Shown here one piece after another: positions 8,349-14,823 of a stretch of 20,554 nt of DNA; the stretch's first letter is position 1, and the number at the start of each line of letters is the position of its first letter. The translations under genes were made by a program, and so were the position numbers. The notes under the pieces were generated by a model. That model made no database searches, had not been told where the DNA came from, and saw only the letters and a list, made by a program, of their open reading frames with translations. The stretch is from Tangfeifania sp. (GTDB lineage: Bacteria > Bacteroidota > Bacteroidia > Bacteroidales > Prolixibacteraceae), in NCBI GenBank assembly GCA_018400515.1, contig JAGYMR010000023.1:1-20554 (forward strand), written 5' to 3'.

Positions 8349-8537
8349 CCTTATGAAGGAATCCGTACCCGGGAATGGAAATACATCCGGTACACGGACC
8401 AGGAAGGCCCCGCATCGGAGGAACTTTACTATCTTTTGGAAGATTCGGGGGAGACAAATGACCTTTCCGGCGATAAGGAAAATTCTGCTGTATTGAACAA
8501 AATGCGGAAAAGGTACGAGCGATATTTCGTAAATTGA
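8349..8537 (+). pseudogene. C-terminal relic of a sulfatase (62 codons, no start)
   Basis: Reading 8349-8537 in frame gives 62 residues ending at TGA 8535-8537. The part YEGIRTREWKYIRY followed by EELYYLLEDSGETNDLS is the typical end of family S1 sulfatases, where GIRT-x-WKYIRY and EELYDL-x-D-P-x-E-x-N-L are recurrent. The frame is closed just upstream by TAA 8346-8348, and no ATG or other likely start precedes the match. The conserved sulfatase core, including the Cys/Ser maturation motif, is absent. Bases 8288-8345 show no clear sulfatase reading; one other frame there ends in NITL, which could be the preceding stretch after a small frameshift. I read this as a leftover from deletion or rearrangement of a sulfatase gene, not a functional peptide. 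Confidence 0.8.
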
Positions 8538-8593
8538 CCTTTGCAATTGGAACAAAAATTGCGGATATTGAGAATGAAAAATAGTATAAAAAA

Positions 8594-9295
8594 ATGAAAC
8601 GATTGTTTTTTTCTGTTGCCTTTTTATTGGCAATTACCTCCGGACTCATGGCTCAGCAGGGAAGTTATGAGATCAGCGAAGCCATCAACTTTTTTAACTC
8701 CCATGCTTATTCACGCGGTGACTATACTTCGGTACTCGAGGATTCCGATATCGAGGGCTCTCCTTACTTGAACGACGATTTTATGGAAGGTTCGGTCTTT
8801 ACGAAATCGAAAACCCAGTTTGTCGGGATCCCTTTGAGGTACAATGTTTATAACGATGAAATGGAATTTAAATCGGATAAAGGAGTGGTGCAGGCCATTG
8901 CAGCTCCTGAAACGATTGAGAAGATTGAATTTGGCGAATACAAAATGGTTTACCTGCCCTATATTATTAACCGGAAAATTCAAAATGGCTATTTTGTTGA
9001 AATGGAAAAAGGGGAAAAGGCTGCTTTGTATGCCCGCCCGAAGGTGAATTTTCAAAAGGCCACCAAACCTGCGGCCTATCAGGATGCTGAACCTCCCCGG
9101 TTTTCCCGGCAATCCGACGATTATTATATCCGGGTAGGGCAGGAAGCCGCTGCGTTGATCTCCCGGAAAAAAGATTTGCGGGAGGTTTTTCCGGACCACG
9201 CCAAAAAGGTGAAGTCTTTTATTAAAGAGAACAACGTCCGGCCCAACAAGCCGGAACGGCTCAAGGCTCTGGTCCGTTTTTACAACTCCCTTTGA
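8594..9295 (+). CDS. Secreted protein of unknown function
   Basis: A 233-residue protein with a clear signal peptide: KR followed by a hydrophobic core and a probable cut after LMA (about residue 20). The mature part is mixed strand and helix and has no motif I recognise. A stretch near 68-130 (QFVGIPLRYNVYNDEMEF onward) reads like the DKG-type barrel segments of many small envelope proteins of Bacteroidota, and the C-terminal third is lysine-rich and probably helical. The start was chosen because the signal peptide begins exactly there. It is a lone gene between the sulfatase relic and the sigma operon. No function is proposed. Confidence 0.7.
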   Translation: MKRLFFSVAFLLAITSGLMAQQGSYEISEAINFFNSHAYSRGDYTSVLEDSDIEGSPYLNDDFMEGSVFTKSKTQFVGIPLRYNVYNDEMEFKSDKGVVQAIAAPETIEKIEFGEYKMVYLPYIINRKIQNGYFVEMEKGEKAALYARPKVNFQKATKPAAYQDAEPPRFSRQSDDYYIRVGQEAAALISRKKDLREVFPDHAKKVKSFIKENNVRPNKPERLKALVRFYNSL

Positions 9296-9305
9296 ATAAA
9301 GGGAT

Positions 9306-9481
9306 AAAGGACTTCCATTGCTTTCCGGATTCTCCCCCGGATAGGTTCCGTTTTTTTACAGGAAAGGGGCATGGTACATGTTGAGCAATTTTTATCATCC
9401 GCAAAACGCCCCTTTAGCGGGATCTTTATGCGTTTTTGTAAAAAAACTTCCGCTGCATGCAACATTTGACAAAGGACTTCC
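9306..9481. repeat. Direct repeat and nested inverted repeats upstream of the sigma gene
   Basis: AAAGGACTTCC occurs at 9306-9316 and again at 9471-9481. Between the copies are two nested inverted repeats. The outer arms are GTTTTTTTACA (9350-9360) and TGTAAAAAAAC (9437-9447). The inner arms are AAAGGGGC (9363-9370) and GCCCCTTT (9408-9415). No transposase or convincing reading frame lies inside. It may be a folded transcript or a small decayed mobile repeat. Confidence 0.5.
9324..9357 (+). terminator. Possible terminator after the secreted protein gene
   Basis: TCCGG (9324-9328) and CCGGA (9337-9341) form a short stem with an eight-base loop, followed after nine bases by seven T (9351-9357). 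The stem is short and the T-run distant, so the call is weak. Confidence 0.3.
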
Positions 9482-9484
9482 GTC
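9458..9484 (+). promoter_or_regulatory. Candidate ECF-type promoter of the sigma operon
   Basis: TGCAAC (9458-9463) and CGTC (9481-9484) are 17 bases apart. AAC in the -35 element and CGTC in the -10 element are common in promoters read by ECF sigma factors, and such genes often activate themselves. A start near 9491 would leave about 11 bases before the sigma ATG at 9502. A perfect hairpin, CAAAGGAC (9470-9477) with GTCCTTTG (9482-9489), overlaps the -10 element and could be an operator or leader structure. Confidence 0.45.
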
Positions 9485-9501
9485 CTTTGACCAGAACATG
9501 A

Positions 9502-10062
9502 ATGTTTTTGGGAACAGTGTATAAAAATATCCACCAGGAACTCATTGACCAGTGCCGCAAAGGCAGCAAAAAAGCTCAGTTCAGGCTTTATGAATTGTAT
9601 TATAAAGGCATGTACAGTGTGAGCCTGCGCATCCTGAACGATGAGCCTGAAGCGGAGGATGTGATGCAGGAGGCTTTTCTGAGCGCTTTTGAGAAGATCA
9701 GCAGCTACCAAGGGGAGGTGAGTTTTGGTGCCTGGCTGAAGAAGATCGTGATTAACCGTTCATTGGATTGCTTGAGAAGCCGGAAGGTTTCGTTTGAAGA
9801 AGTAAATGAACGGACAATGGAAGTCCCCGATGATGACGGAACCCCGGAACAGGTGGATGTTGAGTGCATTAAACGGGCGATTCAAAAGCTGCCGGACGGT
9901 TACCGGACCGTTTTAAGCCTCTATCTTATAGAAGGGTACGATCATGAAGAGATCAGCCAGATTCTGGAGATCAGCAATTCCGCCTCCAGAACGCAGTTTT
10001 CCAGAGCAAAACAAAGATTAAAAGAACTTTTAAAGGGGGAAGAGATAATAAGATCCAACTGA
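9502..10062 (+). CDS. ECF-family RNA polymerase sigma factor
   Basis: A 186-residue sigma-70 family protein with only regions 2 and 4, as in the extracytoplasmic-function group. Region 2 spans about 26-95, with the core-binding segment LRILNDEPEAEDVMQEAFL and the promoter-melting segment FGAWLKKIVINRSLDCLR. Region 4 spans about 122-175, with the helix-turn-helix HEEISQILEISNSASRTQFSRAKQRL that reads the -35 element. ATG 9502 is preferred; the nearby ATG at 9498 is in another frame and stops after eight codons. A likely membrane regulator follows two bases after the stop and a secreted DUF4097 protein after that, so it probably responds to an envelope signal. The exact ECF group cannot be fixed by eye. 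Confidence 0.92.
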   Translation: MFLGTVYKNIHQELIDQCRKGSKKAQFRLYELYYKGMYSVSLRILNDEPEAEDVMQEAFLSAFEKISSYQGEVSFGAWLKKIVINRSLDCLRSRKVSFEEVNERTMEVPDDDGTPEQVDVECIKRAIQKLPDGYRTVLSLYLIEGYDHEEISQILEISNSASRTQFSRAKQRLKELLKGEEIIRSN

Positions 10063-10064
10063 TT

Positions 10065-10649
10065 ATGAAGAAGAAAGATTATATTGAGGAGCTGATAGAA
10101 AAAAACAGGGAAGGACTGAATGCGAATGAACCTCCCCGGGGACACCTCCGGCGGTTTAAAGAGAAACTCGACCAGCAAAATAAACAACGCAGGAGCTCCC
10201 TGAAGCTGGTATGGAAAATCGCGGCGGCGGCTGTTTTTGCCTTTCTGGTGGTCAACCAGGGCATCCTTTGGTTCGCTTCTGATAAGGGGCATTCCGGGGA
10301 GGACTCCTCCACCCCGGAGTGGACCCTGGCTTCAGTATCTTCCGAATATGAGGAGGTGGAATTTTATTATACCAATGCCATTAACGGGGGACTGGAACAG
10401 TTGGAACAGATGGCGGAGGAGGGATTTATTTCTGAAAAGGAACAGCAGATGATGGAAACCGAGTTGAAGGAGTTTGAAGCGGTGTATTCCAGGCTCCGGG
10501 ATGACCTGTCTGCTAGTCCCAACGACGAACGTGTGATTCAGGCAATGCTTGATTATTATCAGACCAAACTGAATATGATTACAATGATCGTGAATAAACT
10601 ACAGGAAGTTAAACAGAAAAAATACGACCATCATGAAAACGAAATTTAA
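10065..10649 (+). CDS. Single-span membrane protein, probable anti-sigma regulator
   Basis: A 194-residue protein with a cytoplasmic N-terminus of about 48 residues, one membrane span (about 49-70) and an extracytoplasmic C-terminal part rich in acidic residues and predicted helix. The N-terminal segment ending in NEPPRGHLRRFKEKL resembles the short motif of many small membrane proteins encoded next to ECF sigma genes in Bacteroidota. It lacks the zinc-binding HxxxCxxC motif of classical zinc anti-sigma factors. The role is inferred from position, topology and this motif. It begins two bases after the sigma stop, and its last 17 bases overlap the start of the next gene, which suggests translational coupling. 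Confidence 0.65.
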   Translation: MKKKDYIEELIEKNREGLNANEPPRGHLRRFKEKLDQQNKQRRSSLKLVWKIAAAAVFAFLVVNQGILWFASDKGHSGEDSSTPEWTLASVSSEYEEVEFYYTNAINGGLEQLEQMAEEGFISEKEQQMMETELKEFEAVYSRLRDDLSASPNDERVIQAMLDYYQTKLNMITMIVNKLQEVKQKKYDHHENEI

Positions 10650-11679
10650 AATGTTGACAACGGCATGCATTGTTTTTTGCATGGCATGCTTTCTTCCCGA
10701 AGCCTCCGCTGTTGAGGAGACCAAGGAATACCATGAATCCTGGTCTGCTGCCGGCATTCAAACCCTGGAAATTTCCAATAAGTTCGGGGAGGTAAAAATT
10801 ACCAACGAGGGAGGGGACGCGGTGACCATCGATGTGGTAATTACAGTGGAAGCCCCCAATGAATCAAAGGCGAAGGAATTGCTTGACCAGCTCAATGTTC
10901 GTTTCGGAAAAAGCGGCCGTACGCTGAGGGCGGAAACCCGCATTGACAGCGAATTTAAAAGCCGCAACGATTTCAGCATCGATTATGTGGTGAATATTCC
11001 CACCCGCAAAAACCTGAACATCTCCAATAAATACGGGAATACCCTGGTAAATGTGCTGAATGCCGACGGGATCTTTGATATTCAGTACGGGAATTTTACT
11101 GCCAGTGAGTTAAATACCCCGGCCAATGGTACCATGGAGATCAATCTGGCTTATGGCAAGGCCGATGTCAGTTCATCCAATGATCTGAATGTGGAGGTGA
11201 AGTATTCGACCATGAACTTCGGGCAAACCGGTGACCTGAATCTGAATTCCAAATATACCGTGCTCAGTCTGGGAATCGCCGGTGCCGTTAAAGCGGAATC
11301 CAAATATGACACCTACAATCTTGAGGAGGTGGATGTATTTACCGGGAACACCAAATACACCCACATTAAAATCGAGCAACTTACCGGCAGTTTTGAGGCG
11401 GATGCCGGTTACGGGGGCATCCGGATTGACCGGATCGATCCGGGGTTCAGGTCGGTATCCATTACCAACAGCTACGGGCAGGTAGCTCTCGGATTGGGAG
11501 ATGCGGCCTACCGTGTGGATGCCCGTTGCGAATACTGCGGGATTTCCTATCCCGAAGCGGTCTTTTCCGGGGAACGGAGGAGTGAAAACCATACCCAAAT
11601 AATTAAAGGGAAGGTGGGAGACCGGCCGGGAGGTACGGTATATGTTAAAAGCAGGTATGGAAAGATCAGGCTTGACTGA
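10633..11679 (+). CDS. Secreted DUF4097-type repeat protein
   Basis: A 348-residue protein with a signal peptide (cut probably near residue 26). The mature chain has about twelve short repeats built on an aromatic residue, most often followed by glycine: NKFGEV (49), NKYGNT (132), QYGNF (151), AYGKA (173), KYSTM (190), KYTVL (207), KYDTY (224), KYTHI (241), GYGGI (259), SYGQV (280), EYCGI (300) and RYGKI (341). Spacing is roughly 17-22 residues in the second half, as in a right-handed beta-helix. This is the layout of DUF4097 and related adhesin-like proteins. Two cysteines (C299, C302) in a CxxC sit in the eleventh repeat. It ends the sigma operon; it could be the sensed or output envelope component. 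The stop overlaps the minus-strand gene end by 14 bases. Confidence 0.78.
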   Translation: MKTKFKMLTTACIVFCMACFLPEASAVEETKEYHESWSAAGIQTLEISNKFGEVKITNEGGDAVTIDVVITVEAPNESKAKELLDQLNVRFGKSGRTLRAETRIDSEFKSRNDFSIDYVVNIPTRKNLNISNKYGNTLVNVLNADGIFDIQYGNFTASELNTPANGTMEINLAYGKADVSSSNDLNVEVKYSTMNFGQTGDLNLNSKYTVLSLGIAGAVKAESKYDTYNLEEVDVFTGNTKYTHIKIEQLTGSFEADAGYGGIRIDRIDPGFRSVSITNSYGQVALGLGDAAYRVDARCEYCGISYPEAVFSGERRSENHTQIIKGKVGDRPGGTVYVKSRYGKIRLD

Positions 11680-12619
11680 CACCGCGGGGGCGGGATGCCC
11701 CCTGCTGTCTGTTTTGATTTTTCCGTGTTACTTTTGAATAGTATCCCACCTTGTAGAGATCAAAGAGAAACAGCCGGGGATGTTCCCCGGTTAAATTTTT
11801 TTCCAGCAAACGGTGGAACATCGAGTGAAACAGCCGGAGCAGGCCCACCGGAATGGCAGATCTTATTTGATGGTACTGGCGGAGAAACCGCACCTGGCTG
11901 CGGAAATTCCGCGCATCCGGGATCAGTTCATTTGAAATAAAAAAAAGGTTTTCGAGGGCGGCTCTGGTCTTTTTCAGAAAGGTTCCGGAATCTTCCAGTC
12001 CTGTGTGCTCCACCGGGTTTTCGATGTGGCGGGGAAGAATATCCCGGCAGAACAGATCGTAGCCCAGCAGGGTGTCCTCGTGTCCGTAAGGCCCCAGGTT
12101 TTCCCGGAAGCCGACCTGGTTTAACAGCTTTTTTTCAATCAGGAAGTTATTCGAGGTGATGATAAACCCTTTTTGTTGGTTCCGTTGCCGGGCGGGAAGG
12201 GCCTCCCTTTTGGAGCCGTAAACCCATCGAAGCAACTTGCCGGCCGGTACGGGGCGCTCCTGGTTGTAGACCGTACCGCCGCAGATCACCGGATTCTCCG
12301 TGAGGTGCCGCAGGTAGGTTTCCAAAAAGGATCCGGAGATGATTTTTGAGTCGGCATCGATGAAAAGCAAATGACCGAAAGCGGAGTCCGTTCCCATTTG
12401 GTTCCGGAGCGCCGCCCGTCCCATGTTCGCTTTCATCTCACGGTAAACAACCCCCGGCAGTTGCGCCAGCGACCGGTTCTTCTCCCTGAACGCTTCTCCT
12501 GAGCCATCATCGTAAACCCTGACCTCAATACCGGCGGCGATATTCCCTGCCTGGCTGACAAGCGCGGTCACCAGCGGACGGGCGTCGATGTTAAAAACAG
12601 GAATGTTTACAGATAGCAT
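11666..12619 (-). CDS. Family 2 glycosyltransferase
   Basis: A 317-residue soluble GT-A-fold transferase of the GT2 type. It has the early strand MLSVNIPVFN, DDGSG at 37-41, GRAALRNQM near 67, the metal-binding DxD as D88-A-D90 in LLFIDAD, and HED at 180-182 in the probable acceptor or catalytic-base site. No membrane span follows, so it probably acts in the cytoplasm on a nucleotide sugar and a lipid or protein acceptor that the sequence does not reveal. The frame extends to a TTG at 12652, but the ATG at 12619 begins the conserved first strand and is preferred. It lies alone on this strand, with its 3' end overlapping the DUF4097 gene and its 5' end facing the thioredoxin-family gene. Confidence 0.86.
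   Translation of the reverse strand: MLSVNIPVFNIDARPLVTALVSQAGNIAAGIEVRVYDDGSGEAFREKNRSLAQLPGVVYREMKANMGRAALRNQMGTDSAFGHLLFIDADSKIISGSFLETYLRHLTENPVICGGTVYNQERPVPAGKLLRWVYGSKREALPARQRNQQKGFIITSNNFLIEKKLLNQVGFRENLGPYGHEDTLLGYDLFCRDILPRHIENPVEHTGLEDSGTFLKKTRAALENLFFISNELIPDARNFRSQVRFLRQYHQIRSAIPVGLLRLFHSMFHRLLEKNLTGEHPRLFLFDLYKVGYYSKVTRKNQNRQQGASRPRGVSQA
11686..11702 (+). terminator. Hairpin terminator of the sigma operon, inside the opposing gene
   Basis: GGGGGC (11686-11691) and GCCCCC (11697-11702) pair perfectly around GGGAT. T-rich sequence (TTTTGATTTTT, 11712-11722) follows nine bases later. It begins seven bases after the DUF4097 stop and lies in the last codons of the minus-strand glycosyltransferase. 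The distance to the T-run weakens the call. Confidence 0.5.
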
Positions 12620-12649
12620 CTCACAACAAGTTATCACGATCAAAAGATT

Positions 12650-12657
12650 CAAAATTA
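12650..12657 (-). promoter_or_regulatory. Candidate -7 box of the glycosyltransferase gene
   Basis: Read on the minus strand the sequence is TAATTTTG, an exact TAnnTTTG match. It would start transcription near 12643, about 24 bases before the ATG at 12619. No clear -33 TTTG was found. Confidence 0.4.
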
Positions 12658-12689
12658 AAGTTTTCAGCCGGATTTTTCAGATTAAACGT

Positions 12690-12697
12690 TATTTTTG
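12690..12697 (+). promoter_or_regulatory. Candidate -7 box of the thioredoxin-family gene
   Basis: TATTTTTG fits TAnnTTTG exactly and would start transcription near 12704, about 20 bases before the ATG at 12725. It faces the minus-strand box at 12650-12657, 33 bases away. No clear -33 TTTG was found. Confidence 0.4.
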
Positions 12698-12724
12698 ATC
12701 ACCTGGAAAAAATTTTTGTCGTTT

Positions 12725-14125
12725 ATGCGAAAAAAGAGTTTGGTTTGGGCGGTCTTTTTATTCCTTTCTCCGGTTGTTTTTGGCCAGGGATTGCAGATGC
12801 GTGTCGATTTGCCGGCGGCGGCCGGTAAAAAGGTGTTTCTGGCGAGCCATTACCTGGGGAACATTTATGCCAAAGACACCCTGCAGCTGGACATTGAAGG
12901 GAGCGGGATTTTTCAGGCAGACTCCCTTTTACCGCAGGGGTTGTATAAAATTTTTCTGGATGAAGCGCACCATTTTGACCTTCTTCTTGGGGCTGATCAG
13001 CAGTTTACATTGAAAAACCCATCGTTTTCTTCAGCAACGATGAAAGTGCAGGGGGCTAAAGAAACAGCGGCTTTTGCCCGTTACGTGGCTTTTTTAGAAG
13101 ACCTCCGGAAGCAGTCGGCTGAATTGCGCCAAGAAATTCAGGATGCTTCCGGAAAAGAGAAAGAGGTCCTCCGGAAAAAAAATGCAGCCCTTGACGATCA
13201 GCTTCACGCTTACCGGAAGAAGATCCGGGAAAAGCTTCCAGGTTCTTTTCTTGCGAAATTTGTGGTCGCTCAGGAGGTCCCTCAGCTGGATATTTCCACC
13301 CTTCCTCCCGAAGTGCAGAAAAACGACTCCCTGCTCCAGAAAGCCCGGTTTGAATACCAGCAGGACCATTTCTGGGATCATTTTGATTATACCGATTCGC
13401 GGTTTTTATATACCCCCTTTTTTAAAACGAAGCTTGAAACCTGGTTTACAAAAGTGCTTTACCAGCAGTACGACTCGATAAAACCCCCGGTTTTTAGTTT
13501 CATTGAAGCGGTTCGTCCGCATCCGCGGATTTTTCAGTTTGTCACTTCTTTTCTTTTGAACAGCAGCATCAACAGCAGGATCATGGGAATGGATGCCTTG
13601 TTTGTCGACCTGGCCCGCGAATATTATCTGTCGGGCGATGCTTTTTGGGCCAGTGAGGCATCGCTGGAAAAGATCCGGGAGAATGTGCGTTTTCTGGAGA
13701 ATAACCTCATCGGGATGACCGCCCCTGACCTGACCCTGGAGAGCTATGATGGGCGGTATATGAACCTCCATCAGATAACGGCTGATTATACCCTGGTGCT
13801 TCTTTACGAGCCGGGATGTTCGCACTGCAGCACCTTCGTTCCCCGGCTGTACAACGAGGTTTACCTGCCCCTGAAAGATCAGGGGGTGGAGGTGTTTGCC
13901 ATTTACAGTATGGACGATAAAAAGGCGTGGGGGGATTTTCTGAAAAAACATGAGCTGTTTGAATGGATCAATGTGTGGGATGAACATCATGTCTCCCGGT
14001 TTAAAATCCTTTACGACGGCCGGACAACCCCCGGCATTTATGTCCTTGATGAAGATAAAAAAATTGTTGCCAAAAAACTGACCGTTGATCAGGTAAAGCG
14101 GTTATTGAAACAGGCACTAAAATAG
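12725..14125 (+). CDS. Secreted thioredoxin-family (TlpA-like) protein with DUF4369/DUF5106-type N-terminus
   Basis: A 466-residue exported protein. Residues 1-20 are a signal peptide ending VVFG/Q. Residues about 22-110 form a beta-rich domain like DUF4369. Residues about 111-325 are helical, with a charged coiled-coil-like stretch at 125-170, and resemble DUF5106. Residues about 330-466 form a thioredoxin fold with the redox pair C365-S-H-C368 and the cis-proline P436 in RTTPGIYVLD. Proteins of this build are common in Bacteroidota and are thought to act as periplasmic thiol reductants or isomerases; the substrate is unknown. A TTG further upstream (12695) would spoil the signal peptide, so ATG 12725 was chosen. 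The next gene begins within seven bases of the stop. Confidence 0.85.
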   Translation: MRKKSLVWAVFLFLSPVVFGQGLQMRVDLPAAAGKKVFLASHYLGNIYAKDTLQLDIEGSGIFQADSLLPQGLYKIFLDEAHHFDLLLGADQQFTLKNPSFSSATMKVQGAKETAAFARYVAFLEDLRKQSAELRQEIQDASGKEKEVLRKKNAALDDQLHAYRKKIREKLPGSFLAKFVVAQEVPQLDISTLPPEVQKNDSLLQKARFEYQQDHFWDHFDYTDSRFLYTPFFKTKLETWFTKVLYQQYDSIKPPVFSFIEAVRPHPRIFQFVTSFLLNSSINSRIMGMDALFVDLAREYYLSGDAFWASEASLEKIRENVRFLENNLIGMTAPDLTLESYDGRYMNLHQITADYTLVLLYEPGCSHCSTFVPRLYNEVYLPLKDQGVEVFAIYSMDDKKAWGDFLKKHELFEWINVWDEHHVSRFKILYDGRTTPGIYVLDEDKKIVAKKLTVDQVKRLLKQALK

Positions 14126-14131
14126 ATGATC

Positions 14132-14620
14132 ATGGCAAATCGCATTCAGGCCGCGGAGATTTCGCGGGCTCAGGAGTTCTGGGGGTATCAGCTGGTGGCC
14201 CTGGGGCAGCGCTTCTGCTCCGGAAAGGATTACAGGGAACCGGCAGAAAAATTTGTTTCCGAACTCTACGGGTATGCCGAAGGACCGGTTCTCTTCAAAC
14301 CCACGCGGGCTTTTGAAATGCAGTTCCGGTTAACGCCGGAGGGGGCACTCTCTTATTTTATCGGGGGGGATGCCGCTTTTTCTGAAGACCATGGTTTTGC
14401 CCTCCGGCCTTGGGAAAAGGTCCGTTTCGAAAATGCCGGTTTTTTGCCTTATGAAAACGGGGCGGTTGCCATGGGGAATTATTTCTTCTCGGATTATCAG
14501 GGTACTGAGATAAAGGCCGAATTTACCCTGGGCTATTTCAGGGCCGGGAATGGCGCCTTAAAAATTAACCTGCACCATTCATCCCTCCCCTTCCACCCGG
14601 ATGACCCGCGGTGTCGCTGA
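14132..14620 (+). CDS. SnoaL-like (NTF2-fold) conserved protein
   Basis: A 162-residue protein without a signal peptide. It matches a family that I recall as often labelled phosphoribosyl-AMP cyclohydrolase but that looks like an NTF2/SnoaL fold. Its hallmarks are GYAEGPVLFKPTRAFEMQFR, the run EGALSYFIGGDAAFSEDHGFAL, and the end NLHHSSLPF. No HisI zinc motif is present, so a role in histidine synthesis is unlikely. ATG 14126 is also possible and adds two residues. It follows the thioredoxin-family gene directly and is probably co-transcribed with it. The fold is inferred from memory of the family pattern; the function is unknown. Confidence 0.7.
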   Translation: MANRIQAAEISRAQEFWGYQLVALGQRFCSGKDYREPAEKFVSELYGYAEGPVLFKPTRAFEMQFRLTPEGALSYFIGGDAAFSEDHGFALRPWEKVRFENAGFLPYENGAVAMGNYFFSDYQGTEIKAEFTLGYFRAGNGALKINLHHSSLPFHPDDPRCR

Positions 14621-14714
14621 TAAGATTTTTTTCCGGTGGGACCGTAAAGTACAGGATGCCATTCAAAAGGAAATTGAGGATTTTAACCAGGGCATTTTGG
14701 GGAATTTATTTTAA
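14601..14714 (+). CDS. Possible 37-residue ORF or gene remnant
   Basis: ATG 14601 opens a frame of 37 codons that overlaps the end of the SnoaL-like gene by 20 bases in another frame. The product is charged and helical (KIFFRWDRKVQDAI, then QKEIEDFNQGILGNLF) and reads like the C-terminus of a larger protein. No Shine-Dalgarno sequence precedes it. It may be the stub of a deleted gene, a frameshifted extension of the preceding gene, or chance. I do not recognise a family. Confidence 0.3.
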   Translation: MTRGVADKIFFRWDRKVQDAIQKEIEDFNQGILGNLF

Positions 14715-14730
14715 CGTTGCAAAAACAACG
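14715..14730 (+). terminator. Small hairpin after the SnoaL-like gene
   Basis: CGTTG (14715-14719) and CAACG (14726-14730) pair around CAAAAA. No T-run follows, so termination would be weak. Confidence 0.2.
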
Positions 14731-14764
14731 ATGTGTGAGATGAGTGTGTAAGACATTTACAACT

Positions 14765-14819
14765 AGGAGGATAATAAAAATAAATGCGCTTTCCATATGG
14801 TACCGTTGGAAAAAATTAA
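14765..14819 (+). promoter_or_regulatory. Shine-Dalgarno and 11-codon leader ORF before the GH78-like gene
   Basis: AGGAGG at 14765-14770 is a perfect Shine-Dalgarno sequence, rare in this window. It precedes ATG 14784 by 13 bases, which is longer than ideal. That ATG opens an 11-codon frame (MRFPYGTVGKN) ending at TAA 14817-14819, four bases before the ATG of the large gene. It may be a leader peptide coupled to that gene, or the ribosome site may serve a longer form starting at ATG 14797. Confidence 0.35.
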
Positions 14820-14823
14820 TCAT

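Noticed and set aside
9280..9711. 143-codon minus-strand frame across the sigma leader, with a CxxC-like stretch
   Set aside because: Half of it is antisense to the sigma factor. The rest covers the repeat region, and no promoter, start context or family pattern supports it.
11695..11940. 81-codon plus-strand frame after the DUF4097 gene
   Set aside because: It is antisense to the glycosyltransferase, and its product is low in recognisable structure.
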